Source of the DNA: Cellulomonas sp. RIT-PI-Y
Lineage (GTDB): Bacteria > Actinomycetota > Actinomycetes > Actinomycetales > Cellulomonadaceae
DNA length: 48,325 nt
Direction of reading: 5' to 3'
Assembly: GCF_025642745.1 (NCBI RefSeq)
Contig: NZ_JANZKP010000025.1
Coordinates: 1-48,325, forward strand
Positions 26,773 through 36,387 of this stretch are shown here, piece by piece (the first letter of the stretch is position 1; each line of letters begins with the position of its first letter). The position numbers and the translations under genes are program-made. The notes beneath the pieces are model-generated. The model saw only the letters and a list, made by a program, of their open reading frames with translations, did no database searches and was not told where the DNA came from.

Positions 26773-27630
26773 GTGGTCGCGAACGTCCTGATCGGTCTGC
26801 GCGAGGGCCTGGAGGCCTCGCTGGTGGTCGGCATCCTGCTGGCCTACCTGGTGCGCACCGGTCGTCGCGACCTGGTACCCGCGCTGTGGGCCGGGGTCGG
26901 CACCGCGGTCGTGATCTCCCTCGGCTTCGGCGCGCTGCTCACCTTCGGGCCCAAGGGCCTGACCTTCGAGGCGCAGGAGGCGATCGGCGGCACGCTGTCC
27001 CTGGTGGCCGCCGGGCTGCTCACCTGGATGATCCTGTGGATGTCCCGCACCGCGCGGCACCTGAAGCGGGACCTGGAGGGCCGGCTCGACCAGGCCCTGC
27101 TGGCCGGACGCCGCGCGGTCTACGTGGTCGCGCTGCTCGCGGTCGGACGGGAGGGCCTGGAGACCGCGCTCTTCCTCTGGGCCGGTGCGCAGGCCTCGTC
27201 CACCGTCGCCGGGCCGCTGATCGGTGCGCTGATCGGGATCGCGATCGCGGTGGTGCTCGGCTGGGCGGTGTACCGGGGGGCGGTGCGGCTCAACCTGGGC
27301 GTGTTCTTCTCCTGGACCGGTGCACTGCTGGTCGTGGTGGCCGCCGGCGTCGTCGCCTACGGCGTGCACGACCTGCAGGAGGCCGGGATCCTGCCCGGCC
27401 TCGGTGCCATCGCCTACGACATCTCCGCGATCGTCCCGCCGTCCAGCTGGTACGGCACGCTGCTCGCCGGGCTGTTCACCTTCTCCCCCGCCCCCACCTG
27501 GCTCGAGGTCGCCGCCTGGTGCGCGTACCTGGTGCCGGTCGGCTTCCTCTACATCCGTCAGGTCTGGGGACCGGGTGCACGGCGCCCGTCCCCCGCGCCC
27601 GCACCACCGGCCGCCGAACCCGCGGCCTGA
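26773..27630 (+). CDS. efeU: Iron uptake permease EfeU (FTR1 family)
   Basis: A 285-aa membrane protein of the oxidase-dependent Fe transporter family. The two iron-binding REGLE motifs are at residues 10-14 (LREGLEAS) and 126-130 (GREGLETA), and about seven hydrophobic helices are visible. It carries iron delivered by EfeO and EfeB across the membrane. The start is GTG 26773, with GGGAGG 5 bp upstream. The C-terminal tail is rich in Pro and Ala. It is the first gene of efeUOB and sits behind the IdeR box. Confidence 0.95.
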   Translation: MVANVLIGLREGLEASLVVGILLAYLVRTGRRDLVPALWAGVGTAVVISLGFGALLTFGPKGLTFEAQEAIGGTLSLVAAGLLTWMILWMSRTARHLKRDLEGRLDQALLAGRRAVYVVALLAVGREGLETALFLWAGAQASSTVAGPLIGALIGIAIAVVLGWAVYRGAVRLNLGVFFSWTGALLVVVAAGVVAYGVHDLQEAGILPGLGAIAYDISAIVPPSSWYGTLLAGLFTFSPAPTWLEVAAWCAYLVPVGFLYIRQVWGPGARRPSPAPAPPAAEPAA

Positions 27631-27666
27631 TCCCCGTCCTTCCCGCCCGAGACACCCGGAGCACCG

Positions 27667-28878
27667 ATGACCCGTCCCACCCGCGCCGTCCTGCCCACGC
27701 TGGCCCTGCGCACCCTGACCGTCGGCGCCCTCGTCCTCCCGCTGGCCGCCTGCGTGGACAACAACGCCCCCGCCGACGCCGCCGAGGCGATCACCGTCGA
27801 CTCCACCGCCGACGCCTGCACGGTCTCGGCCGTCGAGGCGCCGTCCGGCAAGCTCACCTTCACCATCACGAACAGCGGCGACGACGTCACCGAGTTCTAC
27901 CTGCTCGCCGACGACAAGCTGCGGGTCGTCTCCGAGCTGGAGAACATCGGCCCGGGCCTGACCCGCGACCTGGTGGTCCAGGCGGCCCCGGGCGACTACT
28001 ACACCGCCTGCAAGCCCGGCATGGTGGGCGACGGCATCACCGCCGCCTTCACCGTGACCGACTCCGGTGCGGACGTCGGCCCGACCGGCGCCCTCGCCGA
28101 CCAGCTCGCCGAGGCCGAGACCAGCTACGTCGCCTACGTGAAGGACCAGGTCGGATCGCTGGTCACCGGCACCCAGCAGTTCGCGGACGCCTACACCTCC
28201 GGCGACGACGACACCGCCCGGTCGCTGTACGCGGGCGTGCGCGCGCACTGGGAGCGGATCGAGCCGGTCGCGGAGTCCTTCGGCGACCTGGACCCGCTGC
28301 TGGACGCCCGGGAGGCCGACCTGGCCGAGGGCGACGAGTGGAGCGGCTGGCACTACATCGAGAAGGACCTCTGGCAGCCGGACGCGGCCGACAACGGCGG
28401 CGAGGCCTACACCGCGCTGACCGCCGACCAGCGCCAGGCGGCCGCCGACCAGCTGGTCGAGCTGACCGGCGAGCTGGAGGACCGGGTCACCGCCGACGAC
28501 TTCACCTTCCAGGCGTTCCAGATCTCGAACGGCGCCAAGGAACTGCTGGACGAGGTCGCCACCGGCAAGGTCACCGGCGAGGAGGAGATCTGGTCGCACA
28601 CCGACCTCTGGGACTTCCGGGCCAACGTCGACGGCGCCGAGGTCGGCCTGGGCGTGCTGCGCGGCGTCGCCGAGCAGGAGGACCCCGACCTGGTCGCCCA
28701 GCTGGACGACCGGTTCGCCGCCCTGGACGACCTGCTGGCCCAGTACGGCTCGATCGACGACGGCTTCGTGTACTACGACGAGCTGACCGCCGACCAGGTC
28801 GCCGAGCTGGCCGCGGCGGTGGACGCGGTGAGCGAGCCGCTGTCGCATCTCACCGCGGTGATCACCGATGCCTCCTGA
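27667..28878 (+). CDS. efeO: Iron uptake lipoprotein EfeO (cupredoxin + M75 domains)
   Basis: A 403-aa exported protein. A lipobox (LPLAACVDN) shows lipid anchoring. Residues about 40-140 form the cupredoxin-like domain (TFTITNSGDDVTEFYLL, with Cys in YYTACKPG); residues about 150-400 are the M75/imelysin domain, with the metal motif HWERIEPVAESFGDLDP and WHYIEKDLW. It should bind periplasmic iron and hand it to EfeU. Its 3' end overlaps efeB by 11 bp. Confidence 0.94.
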   Translation: MTRPTRAVLPTLALRTLTVGALVLPLAACVDNNAPADAAEAITVDSTADACTVSAVEAPSGKLTFTITNSGDDVTEFYLLADDKLRVVSELENIGPGLTRDLVVQAAPGDYYTACKPGMVGDGITAAFTVTDSGADVGPTGALADQLAEAETSYVAYVKDQVGSLVTGTQQFADAYTSGDDDTARSLYAGVRAHWERIEPVAESFGDLDPLLDAREADLAEGDEWSGWHYIEKDLWQPDAADNGGEAYTALTADQRQAAADQLVELTGELEDRVTADDFTFQAFQISNGAKELLDEVATGKVTGEEEIWSHTDLWDFRANVDGAEVGLGVLRGVAEQEDPDLVAQLDDRFAALDDLLAQYGSIDDGFVYYDELTADQVAELAAAVDAVSEPLSHLTAVITDAS

Positions 28879-30202
28879 GCCGTCCGACCCACGGCCCGGC
28901 CCCAGCCGTCGCGCGCTCCTGCTCGGTGGCGGTGCCGCCGGGCTGGTGGCCGCGACGGCCGGTGGCGGCTTCTGGGCCGGACGTGCCTCCGCCCCCGACG
29001 CCGCCGCCGGCGGTGAGACCCGCACCTACCCCTTCGCCGGGGCGCACCAGGCGGGCATCGTCACCCCTGCGCAGGACCGGATGTACCTGGCGGCCTTCGA
29101 TCTCACGACGGTCGACGTCGAGGACCTGAAGGATCTGCTCCGCTCGTGGACGACGATGGCCGCCCGGCTGACCCAGGGGCTGTCGGCCGGGCCGCTCGGC
29201 TTCGACAAGGGCAGCTACGACGCCCCGCCGGACGACACCGGTGAGGCCGCCGACCTGCCCGCCGCGGGACTCACGATCACGATCGGCTTCGGGCGGTCAC
29301 TCTTCCTCGGAGCGGACGGCGAGACCGACCGGTTCGGCCTCGCCGACCGGCTGCCCGGCGCACTGGACCCGCTGCCGCACTTCCCCGGCGACGACCTGGA
29401 CCCGGCCCGCTCGGACGGCGACCTGATCGTGCAGGCCTGCGCCGACGACCCGCAGGTGGCCGTGCACGCGGTCCGGAACCTGTCCCGGGCCGCCTTCGGC
29501 ACCGCCCGACTGCGGTGGGCGCAGCTCGGCTACGGCCGGACCTCCTCCACCTCCACGGCGCAGAAGACCCCGCGGAACCTGTTCGGCTTCAAGGACGGCA
29601 CCGCCAACATCATGGCGGAGGAGACCGCCGCGGTGGACCAGCACGTCTGGGTGCAGGACGCCGACGCCGCGGCGGACGGCACCGACTCGGCCTGGATGAC
29701 CGGCGGCTCCTACCTCACCGGCCGCCGGATCCGGATGACGATCGAGACCTGGGACCGCTCCACGCTGCGCGAGCAGGAGAAGGTCGTCGGCCGCACCAAG
29801 GGCTCCGGCGCCCCGCTGTCCGGCGGCGAGGAGTTCACCGAGCCGGACTTCGCCCTGACCGGCCGGGACGGCGCCACCCTGATCGACCCCGACTCGCACG
29901 TGAAGCTCGCCCACCCCACGACCAACAGCGGGGTGCGGATGCTCCGCCGCGGCTACAACTTCACCGACGGCAACGACGCGCTGGGCCGGCTCGACGCCGG
30001 GCTGTACTTCATCGCGTTCACCCGCGACCCGCGCACCCAGTACGTGCCGATGCAGCAGGCACTCGCCCAGCACGACCTGATGGCGGAGTACCTGCTGCAC
30101 ACGTCGTCGGCGCTGTTCGCGATCCCGCCGGGCGTCCCGGCGATCGAGGCCGACGGGTCACTGGTGGACGACGGGTACCTCGGGGCCGGGCTGTTCGGCT
30201 GA
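28868..30202 (+). CDS. efeB: Deferrochelatase/peroxidase EfeB (DyP-type)
   Basis: A 444-aa haem peroxidase. The N-terminus has a twin-arginine-like signal (SRRALLLGGGAAGLVAATAGG), so it should leave the cytoplasm folded via Tat. The DyP signature is GFKDGTANI (catalytic Asp), and the proximal His and distal Arg are in KLAHPTTNSGVRMLRRGYNF. The family oxidises ferrous iron or extracts iron from haem. It overlaps efeO by 11 bp and ends 21 bp from a convergent gene. Confidence 0.94.
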   Translation: MPPEPSDPRPGPSRRALLLGGGAAGLVAATAGGGFWAGRASAPDAAAGGETRTYPFAGAHQAGIVTPAQDRMYLAAFDLTTVDVEDLKDLLRSWTTMAARLTQGLSAGPLGFDKGSYDAPPDDTGEAADLPAAGLTITIGFGRSLFLGADGETDRFGLADRLPGALDPLPHFPGDDLDPARSDGDLIVQACADDPQVAVHAVRNLSRAAFGTARLRWAQLGYGRTSSTSTAQKTPRNLFGFKDGTANIMAEETAAVDQHVWVQDADAAADGTDSAWMTGGSYLTGRRIRMTIETWDRSTLREQEKVVGRTKGSGAPLSGGEEFTEPDFALTGRDGATLIDPDSHVKLAHPTTNSGVRMLRRGYNFTDGNDALGRLDAGLYFIAFTRDPRTQYVPMQQALAQHDLMAEYLLHTSSALFAIPPGVPAIEADGSLVDDGYLGAGLFG

Positions 30203-30223
30203 CACCGGCCCCGAGGGCCGCTC

Positions 30224-31423
30224 TCACACCACGTCGCGCAGCCGCGCCTGGTCGGCGGACTGGCTGGGCACCGCCTCGCTGGGCGTGGACTCGTCCACCC
30301 AGCGCAGCACCGCGCCGACCCCGTCGACCAGGTCGGCGCTGCCGTCCGGGACCAGGGTGAGCCCGGCGTCCTGACCCAGCGCCGCCCGCAGGAGCGCGAC
30401 GTCGGCAGGCATCTCCCGCGCGGTCGCCGGATCGGCACCGAGCGCGGTCAGATCCGCGGCGGCCGTGGCCAACTGCAGCGGCTCGGGGCCGACGGACAGC
30501 GTGCGTGCGGTGAGCGCGGAGCCGGGCAGCGCCAGGTCGTCCCGGATCAGCAGCTCGGCCACCTGACCACGCTGCAGCACGGTCACCAGGTCACCGATCG
30601 ACGTCACCGCCGCCTCGCCACGGCCCTGGGCGGTCCGGAACCGGTCCAGCACCTTCTCCCGCCGGCGGGCCCGGTGCGCGAGCAGCGCGTCCTTGACCCG
30701 CTGCTCGAAGGCCGACTGGTTGACCCCGTCCGCCCGCGAGCCGCCGACGACCTCGACCAGCAGGTCGCGCACCGGCTGCCCGACCGCGTCCCGCAGCAGG
30801 GCCACCGCGCGCACGTCCCCGGTGACCAGGACGATCTCCGGGTGCCGCTCGGCCACCTGCCTGTCCAGGTCGGCGGCCACCGTCTCGGCGTTGCGTTCCC
30901 AGGAGTCCTCCGCGCGGGTCTGCATCCGGCGGTGCGACCAGCCGCCGCCCTCCCGGATCTTGTGCAGCACGTCGTGGTCGCCGTCGACCACCTCCCGCTC
31001 CGGGCGGGCGCTGGTGCCGTCGGACCAGGTGAGGTCCGCGCCCTGCCGGTCGATCTCCACCAGGACGAAGCGGGTGGCCTGGTCGGCGGCCCGCACCGCC
31101 GGGGCCAGTGCCGGGACCGCGTCGTAGACCGCGCTGGACTGCGCCGGGGGCTCCTTCACCGTGCGGTCGACCACGATCTCCGTGGAGTCCGCGATCACCA
31201 CCCGGCCGTGCGGTCCGGCGACCCCGGTCGGGCGGGTCACCCGTTCCTCGATCACGTCGAGCAGGGTGTCCGACGCGCCCGCGGCGGACAGCTCGCGGCG
31301 CAGGGACTTCCATCGGCCGGCGACCTCCGCGTCACCGGACGCGTCGGCGCGGGTGGCGTCGAGCAGGACGGTGATGAACGGGCCGGGACGTCCGAGCAGC
31401 GGCTTCAGCCAGTGCAGATCCAA
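30224..31423 (-). CDS. Vms1/Ankzf1-like (Rv2629, baeRF) protein
   Basis: A 399-aa member of the bacterial eRF1-like/Vms1 family to which mycobacterial Rv2629 belongs. It starts LDLHWLKPLLGRPGPFITVLLDATR, followed by GRVVIADSTEIVVD, and later EIVLVTGDVRAVALLRDAVG and NQSAFEQRVKDALLAHRARRREKVLDRF. These proteins are related to release factors and eukaryotic peptidyl-tRNA hydrolases of ribosome rescue; the bacterial role is not settled. I choose a TTG start at 31421-31423 because GGAGG lies exactly 5 bp before it; the longer frame upstream has no good ribosome site. Confidence 0.82.
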   Translation of the reverse strand: MDLHWLKPLLGRPGPFITVLLDATRADASGDAEVAGRWKSLRRELSAAGASDTLLDVIEERVTRPTGVAGPHGRVVIADSTEIVVDRTVKEPPAQSSAVYDAVPALAPAVRAADQATRFVLVEIDRQGADLTWSDGTSARPEREVVDGDHDVLHKIREGGGWSHRRMQTRAEDSWERNAETVAADLDRQVAERHPEIVLVTGDVRAVALLRDAVGQPVRDLLVEVVGGSRADGVNQSAFEQRVKDALLAHRARRREKVLDRFRTAQGRGEAAVTSIGDLVTVLQRGQVAELLIRDDLALPGSALTARTLSVGPEPLQLATAAADLTALGADPATAREMPADVALLRAALGQDAGLTLVPDGSADLVDGVGAVLRWVDESTPSEAVPSQSADQARLRDVV

Positions 31424-31536
31424 GGCAACCTCCAGGTGCGAGCCGTGGGACCGACACACCGGAGGCGTGGCCCTCGGTGGCCGGCCGTCTGACCCTTCCC
31501 ACCCTCTGACACCCGGGCGACGAACGCCAGCGGGAT

Positions 31537-31839
31537 TCAGGACAGCGGCTGCTGGCCCGCGATCTCCTCGTGGTGCCGGATGACCTCGTCGACGATGAAC
31601 GCCAGGAACTTCTCCGCGAACACCGGGTCCAGGTCCGACTCGTGCGCCAGATCCCGCAGGCGGGCGACCTGGCGTGCCTCACGGCCGGGGTCGGACGCGG
31701 GCAGGCCGAGCTCGGCCTTCAGCGCGCCGACCTGCCGGGTGGCCTTGAACCGCTCGGCCAGGATGTGGATCAGCGCGGCGTCGAAGTTGTCGATGCTGCC
31801 ACGCAGTCGGGCCAGCTCGGGGGGCAGGGACTCAGGCAC
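31537..31839 (-). CDS. Chorismate mutase, AroQ type
   Basis: A 100-aa monofunctional chorismate mutase (chorismate to prephenate; Phe/Tyr synthesis). The helical AroQ pattern is seen: [30 protein letters not shown], then the second helix [14 protein letters not shown] and [19 protein letters not shown]. The start is GTG at 31837-31839, inside the last codons of clpX (8-bp overlap), with GGGAG just before. No signal peptide, so it is cytoplasmic. Confidence 0.9.
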   Translation of the reverse strand: MPESLPPELARLRGSIDNFDAALIHILAERFKATRQVGALKAELGLPASDPGREARQVARLRDLAHESDLDPVFAEKFLAFIVDEVIRHHEEIAGQQPLS

Positions 31840-33118
31840 TCTTCTCCCGGGGGGCGCGCTTGGCGGCCTGGCGGGGCACCAGCGTCGGGTTCACGTTCTC
31901 CAGCACGACCTCACGGTTGACCACCACGCGCTCGACGTCGTCGCGGCTCGGCACCTCGAACATCACCTGCTGGAGGACCTCCTCCATGATGGCGCGCAGC
32001 CCACGGGCTCCGGTGCCGCGCAGCAGCGCCTGGTCCGCGATCGCGGCGACCGCGTCGTCGGTGAACTCCAGCTCCACGCCGTCGATCTCGAACATCCGCT
32101 GGTACTGCTTGACCAGGGCGTTGCGCGGCTCGGTGAGGATCCGCACCAGCGCCTCCTGGTCCAGCGGCGACACGGTCGTGATCACCGGCACGCGGCCGAT
32201 GAACTCCGGGATCAGCCCGAACTTCAGCAGGTCCTCCGGCATGACCTCGCCGAAGACGTCCTTGTCGTCCGCGGAATGCAGCGGGGCGCCGAAGCCGATC
32301 CCCTTGCGACCCGAGCGGCTGGTGATGATCTCGTCCAGCCCGGCGAACGCGCCGGCGACGATGAACAGCACGTTGGTGGTGTCGATCTGGATGAACTCCT
32401 GATGCGGGTGCTTGCGCCCGCCCTGCGGCGGCACCGAGGCCTGGGTGCCCTCCAGGATCTTCAGCAGCGCCTGCTGGACGCCCTCACCGGAGACGTCACG
32501 GGTGATCGACGGGTTCTCGGCCTTGCGGGCGATCTTGTCGATCTCGTCGATGTAGATGATCCCGGTCTCGGCCTTCTTCACGTCGAAGTCGGCGGCCTGG
32601 ATCAGCTTGAGCAGGATGTTCTCCACGTCCTCGCCCACGTACCCGGCCTCGGTGAGCGCCGTGGCGTCCGCGAGGGCGAAGGGCACGTTCAGCATCTTCG
32701 CCAGGGTCTGGGCCAGGTAGGTCTTGCCGCAGCCGGTCGGGCCGATCAGCAGGATGTTGGACTTCGCGATCTCGACGGCGTCCTCGCCGGAGCCCACGCT
32801 GCCCACGGTCCCGCTGGTGGCACCGGCCTGGATCCGCTTGTAGTGGTTGTAGACGGCCACCGCGAGCGACCGCTTGGCGGGCTCCTGGCCGACGATGTAC
32901 TGCTCGAGGAACTCGAAGATCTCCTTGGGCTTGGGCAGCTCGGTCATGCCCAGCTCGGAGGCCTCCGCGCGCTCCTCCTCCATGATCTCGTTGCACAGCT
33001 CGATGCACTCGTCGCAGATGTAGACGCCAGGTCCCGCGATGAGCTTCTTGACCTGCTTCTGCGACTTGCCACAGAACGAACACTTGAGCAGGTCGGCGCC
33101 GTCTCCGATGCGAGCCAT
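31832..33118 (-). CDS. clpX: ClpX, ATP-dependent Clp protease unfoldase
   Basis: A 428-aa AAA+ unfoldase that feeds substrates to ClpP. The N-terminal zinc domain has Cys13, Cys16, Cys35 and Cys38. Walker A is GPTGCGKT (126-133), Walker [14 protein letters not shown], and the pore and ClpP-docking regions are typical (GYVGEDVEN and the IGF-type loop region [11 protein letters not shown]). The start is the ATG at 33116-33118 behind GGGAGGA. The frame continues upstream but without homology. It is separated from clpP2 by a strong terminator, so it is probably transcribed on its own. Confidence 0.97.
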   Translation of the reverse strand: MARIGDGADLLKCSFCGKSQKQVKKLIAGPGVYICDECIELCNEIMEEERAEASELGMTELPKPKEIFEFLEQYIVGQEPAKRSLAVAVYNHYKRIQAGATSGTVGSVGSGEDAVEIAKSNILLIGPTGCGKTYLAQTLAKMLNVPFALADATALTEAGYVGEDVENILLKLIQAADFDVKKAETGIIYIDEIDKIARKAENPSITRDVSGEGVQQALLKILEGTQASVPPQGGRKHPHQEFIQIDTTNVLFIVAGAFAGLDEIITSRSGRKGIGFGAPLHSADDKDVFGEVMPEDLLKFGLIPEFIGRVPVITTVSPLDQEALVRILTEPRNALVKQYQRMFEIDGVELEFTDDAVAAIADQALLRGTGARGLRAIMEEVLQQVMFEVPSRDDVERVVVNREVVLENVNPTLVPRQAAKRAPREKSA

Positions 33119-33264
33119 TGCTGTCCTCCCGTGCGCTCTGCCGCGCTGCCGTCGAGCCGTCTGCGTTCCGCCGGACCTGCCTGGGCCCGCGGACGCCCGA
33201 TGAACCATTGCACACCACGGCCCGGGTCGGTGTCAGCCGGAGGCCCGGCGGACCTGGCGTGTCG

Positions 33265-33303
33265 CGGGTGCGCCCCGGGTGGATTCCACCCGGGGCGCAC
33301 CCG
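33265..33303 (-). terminator. Strong hairpin between clpP2 and clpX
   Basis: A perfect 18-bp inverted repeat (CGGGTGCGCCCCGGGTGG and its complement) around a 3-base loop, 4 bp after the clpP2 stop. There is no T-run on the minus strand. It probably ends the clpP1P2 message and makes clpX a separate unit. Confidence 0.85.
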
Positions 33304-33307
33304 TCGC

Positions 33308-34012
33308 TCACTTGGGCTCGACGGTGGTGGCGGTCACGCCCTTCCGGCTCTGCAGCACCTGATCGACGATGCCGTAGTCCAGGGCCTGCGCGGCGGTCAG
33401 GATCTTGTCGCGCTCGATGTCCTGCTTGACCAGCTCCAGGTCGCGACCGGTGTGGTGCGCCAGGGTCGCCTCCAGCCACTCGCGCATCCGGATGAGCTCG
33501 TTGGCGTGGATCTCGATGTCCGACGCCTGGGCGTAGCCGCCGCCCTCCATCGCGGGCTGGTGGATCAGCACGCGGGCGTTCGGCAGCGCCAGGCGCATGC
33601 CCGGCGAGCCGGCGGCCAGCAGCACCGCCGCGGCCGACGCCGCCTGCCCGAGGCAGACGGTCTGGATCTGCGGCTTGATGTACTGCATCGTGTCGTAGAT
33701 CGCGGTCAGCGCGGTGAACGAGCCACCGGGCGAGTTGATGTACAGGGTGATGGCGCCGTCCGGGTCGGTGCTCTCCAGAACCAGGAGCTGGGCCATGATG
33801 TCGTCCGCGGAGGCGTCGTCCACCTGCACGCCGAGGAAGATGATCCGGTCCTCGAACAGCTTGGTGTACGGGTCCTGCCGCTTGAAGCCGTAGGCGGTGC
33901 GCTCCTCGAACTGGGGCAGCACGTAGCGGGACGACGGGGAGGGTGCGGCGGTGCCGCCCCAACCCCCGGCGAGGCGCCCGGCACGGGCGATGAACTGCGA
34001 CTCGGTGCTCAC
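33308..34012 (-). CDS. clpP2: ClpP2 protease subunit
   Basis: A 234-aa serine protease subunit. The catalytic Ser126 is in LGQAASAAAV and His151 in VLIHQPAMEG. It has a longer N-terminal head than ClpP1. Actinobacterial ClpP1 and ClpP2 form a mixed double ring that needs both. I use the GTG at 34010-34012, because AAGGAGAA stands 4-6 bases before it; an in-frame GTG further upstream would overlap the clpP1 stop. Confidence 0.95.
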   Translation of the reverse strand: MSTESQFIARAGRLAGGWGGTAAPSPSSRYVLPQFEERTAYGFKRQDPYTKLFEDRIIFLGVQVDDASADDIMAQLLVLESTDPDGAITLYINSPGGSFTALTAIYDTMQYIKPQIQTVCLGQAASAAAVLLAAGSPGMRLALPNARVLIHQPAMEGGGYAQASDIEIHANELIRMREWLEATLAHHTGRDLELVKQDIERDKILTAAQALDYGIVDQVLQSRKGVTATTVEPK

Positions 34013-34046
34013 GGGTTCTCCTTCTGGGACGTCAGGTCGGGGGTCG

Positions 34047-34667
34047 TCAGGCGTTGGTGCCGCCGCCACCGGCGACCGCGCCGGCGTGCGTGACGACCTT
34101 GTCGATGAACCCGTACTCCAGGGCCTCGGGCGCCGTGAACCAGCGGTCGCGGTCCGAGTCGTTGGTGATCTGCTCGACCGACTTGCCGGTCTGCTCGGCG
34201 ATCAGCTCGGCCAGCACGGTCTTCATGTGCAGGATCAGCTGGGCGTTGATCCGGACGTCGGTGGCCGTGCCGCCGATGCCGCCGGAGGGCTGGTGCATCA
34301 TCACGCGGGCGTGCGGGGTCGCGTAGCGCTTGCCCTTGGCACCCGAGGAGAGCAGGAACTGGCCCATCGAGGCCGCCATGCCCATCGCCACGGTGGCGAC
34401 GTCCGGCTTGATGAACTGCATGGTGTCGTAGATCGCCATGCCCGCGGTGATCGAGCCACCGGGCGAGTTGATGTACAGGAAGATGTCCTTGTCCGGGTCC
34501 TCGGCCGCCAGCAGCATCATCTGCGCGCAGATGGCGTTGGCGTTCTCGTCCCGGACCTCGGACCCCAGCCAGATGATCCGCTCGCGCAGGAGCCGGTTGT
34601 AGATGGAGTCGTTGAGGCCGAGGCCCGCGGACTCTGCCCGGGCGATGGCCGGCGTCTGGTCGTTCAC
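34047..34667 (-). CDS. clpP1: ClpP1 protease subunit
   Basis: A 206-aa serine protease subunit, partner of ClpP2 in the active tetradecamer. The catalytic Ser100 is in [11 protein letters not shown] and His125 in [11 protein letters not shown]. The start is the GTG at 34665-34667 with GAGGGAG upstream. It is 34 bp ahead of clpP2, so the two are co-transcribed. A ClgR-type site lies 90 bp upstream. Confidence 0.95.
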   Translation of the reverse strand: MNDQTPAIARAESAGLGLNDSIYNRLLRERIIWLGSEVRDENANAICAQMMLLAAEDPDKDIFLYINSPGGSITAGMAIYDTMQFIKPDVATVAMGMAASMGQFLLSSGAKGKRYATPHARVMMHQPSGGIGGTATDVRINAQLILHMKTVLAELIAEQTGKSVEQITNDSDRDRWFTAPEALEYGFIDKVVTHAGAVAGGGGTNA

Positions 34668-34756
34668 GAAGGCTCCCTCATGACGTGCGGTGGTGTGCTG
34701 TTGCAGCGACCCTAACGCCCGGGTCACCTGCGGATCGTCCCGCCGGACCCCCGTTT

Positions 34757-34767
34757 CGCTGTTGGCG
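34757..34767 (-). promoter_or_regulatory. ClgR-type activator site upstream of clpP1P2
   Basis: Read on the minus strand, CGCCAACAGCG fits the ClgR consensus core CGCY-NAN-RGCG at every fixed position, and A/T bases follow it as in known sites. It lies 90 bp before the clpP1 start, where an activator would sit. ClgR is the known activator of clp genes in actinobacteria; its gene is not in this window. Confidence 0.65.
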
Positions 34768-34801
34768 CACGGGCGCTGCCGGCAGCAGCGGGCGGGAACG
34801 G

Positions 34802-34842
34802 CGGAGGCCCCGTCGCACGACGAACGTGCGACGGGGCCTCCG
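34802..34842 (-). terminator. Strong hairpin after tig
   Basis: A perfect 18-bp inverted repeat (CGGAGGCCCCGTCGCACG and its complement) around the loop acgaa, starting 12 bp after the tig stop codon on the minus strand. No T-run. It should separate tig from the clpP operon. Confidence 0.87.
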
Positions 34843-34854
34843 GTGGGACGTCGG

Positions 34855-36192
34855 TCAGGCCTGGGTGGCCTCGTCCTCCGAGGAGTCCTGAGCGGCGTCG
34901 GCTGCATCGTCGGCGTCCGAGCCGATGTACTCGGACAGGTCGACCGCGGCGCCCTTGTCGTCAGTGACGGCGATCCGGCGCAGCGCGACGGCCAGCGCCT
35001 TCGACCGGGCGACCTCGGCGACCATGGCCGGGATCTGGCCCTGCTGGTCGATGGTCTGGATGAAGGTGTTCGGGTCCATGCCGTACTGGCGGGACGCGGA
35101 CACCAGGTAGTCGATCAGCTCGCCCTGGGCGACCTTGACCTCAAGCTTCTCGGCCAGAGTGTCCAGCAGGATCTGGTTGCGCAGGGCGGTCTCGGCCTGC
35201 TCCTTCACCTCGGCGCGGTGGGTGTCGTCCTCCAGACGGCCCTCCTGCTCCAGGTGACGGTGCACCTCGGCCTCGACGGCACCGGCCGGGACCGGGATCT
35301 CGATCGCCGACACCAGCTGCTCGAGCAGCAGGTCGCGGGCCTGGACGGCCTGGTTCTGACCCTTGATCCGGCCGGCCTGCTCGCGCAGGTCGTCGGTCAG
35401 CTCGGCGATCGTGTCGAACTCGGACGCCATCTGGGCGAAGTCGTCGTCGGCCTCGGGCAGGTCGCGCTGCTTGACCTGGGACGCGGTGACGGTGACCTGG
35501 GCCTTCTCCCCCGCATGCTCACCACCGACCAGCTCGGTCTCGAAGGTGGTGGTCTCGTCGGCGGACAGGCCGGTGAGCGCCTCGTCCAGTCCCTCCAGCA
35601 TGTTGCCGGAGCCGATCTGGTAGGAGATGCCGGAGACGGTGTCGACCTCCTCGTCGCCGATCTTGGCGACAAGGTCGATCACGACGAAGTCCGTGTCGGC
35701 GGCCGGGCGGTCGACGCCGACGAGGGTGCCGAAGCGCTCGCGCAGCTGGTCGAGGCGGCCCTGCACGTCCTCGTCGGAGACCTCCAGGCCCTCGACCGCG
35801 ATGGTCAGGCCCTCCAGCTCCGGGATCTCGATCTCCGGGCGGACCTCGACCTCGGCGGTGAAGACCAGGTCGCCCTCGTCGCCGGCGGTCAGGCCGGGCA
35901 CCGTGGTGACGTCGATCTCCGGCTGACCCAGCGGGCGCAGCGTGTTGTCGCGGATCGCGGCGGCGTAGAACTCGGACAGACCGTCGTTGACGGCGTGCTC
36001 CATGACCGCCGGGCGGCCGACCCGCTGGTCGATGATGCGCGGCGGCACCTTGCCCTTGCGGAAGCCGGGGATGTTCACCTGCTCCGCGATGTGGGAGTAG
36101 GCGTGGTCGATGCTCGGCTTGAGCTCGTCGTACGACACCTCGATGGTCAGCTTGACCTTGGTGGGCTCCAGGGTCTCGACGGCGCTCTTCAC
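34855..36192 (-). CDS. tig: Trigger factor chaperone
   Basis: A 445-aa ribosome-bound chaperone with peptidyl-prolyl isomerase activity. The ribosome-binding loop GFRKGKVP is at residues 43-50. The FKBP-like domain holds [18 protein letters not shown], and the C-terminal helical arms follow. I start at the GTG of 36190-36192: it gives the conserved N-terminus [15 protein letters not shown], and GGAG lies 9 bp before it. A TTG five codons upstream lacks a ribosome site. The acidic, Asp/Glu-rich tail is normal for the family in actinobacteria. Confidence 0.95.
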   Translation of the reverse strand: MKSAVETLEPTKVKLTIEVSYDELKPSIDHAYSHIAEQVNIPGFRKGKVPPRIIDQRVGRPAVMEHAVNDGLSEFYAAAIRDNTLRPLGQPEIDVTTVPGLTAGDEGDLVFTAEVEVRPEIEIPELEGLTIAVEGLEVSDEDVQGRLDQLRERFGTLVGVDRPAADTDFVVIDLVAKIGDEEVDTVSGISYQIGSGNMLEGLDEALTGLSADETTTFETELVGGEHAGEKAQVTVTASQVKQRDLPEADDDFAQMASEFDTIAELTDDLREQAGRIKGQNQAVQARDLLLEQLVSAIEIPVPAGAVEAEVHRHLEQEGRLEDDTHRAEVKEQAETALRNQILLDTLAEKLEVKVAQGELIDYLVSASRQYGMDPNTFIQTIDQQGQIPAMVAEVARSKALAVALRRIAVTDDKGAAVDLSEYIGSDADDAADAAQDSSEDEATQA

Positions 36193-36300
36193 TTCGATGA
36201 TCTCCAACTGATCGGACGGTCGATGGGCCGGGGCGGACCCTGGCCGGGCCCGAACGCGGGCACAGCGAAGCGCGCGCGTCGGCTGATCGATGCTACAGGG

Positions 36301-36374
36301 TCGGGATGGCGGGATTCGAACCCACGACCTTCCGCTCCCAAAGCGGACGCGCTACCAACCTGCGCCACATCCCG
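36301..36374 (-). tRNA. tRNA-Pro (anticodon TGG)
   Basis: On the minus strand a 73-base cloverleaf plus an A discriminator. The acceptor stem CGGGATG pairs with CATCCCG, the anticodon stem CCGCT/AGCGG encloses the loop TTTGGGA (TGG reads CCA and other Pro codons), and GGTTCGAATCC is the T-arm. CCA is not encoded. It lies upstream of tig on the same strand. Confidence 0.97.
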
Positions 36375-36387
36375 TGCGGGGCAGAGT

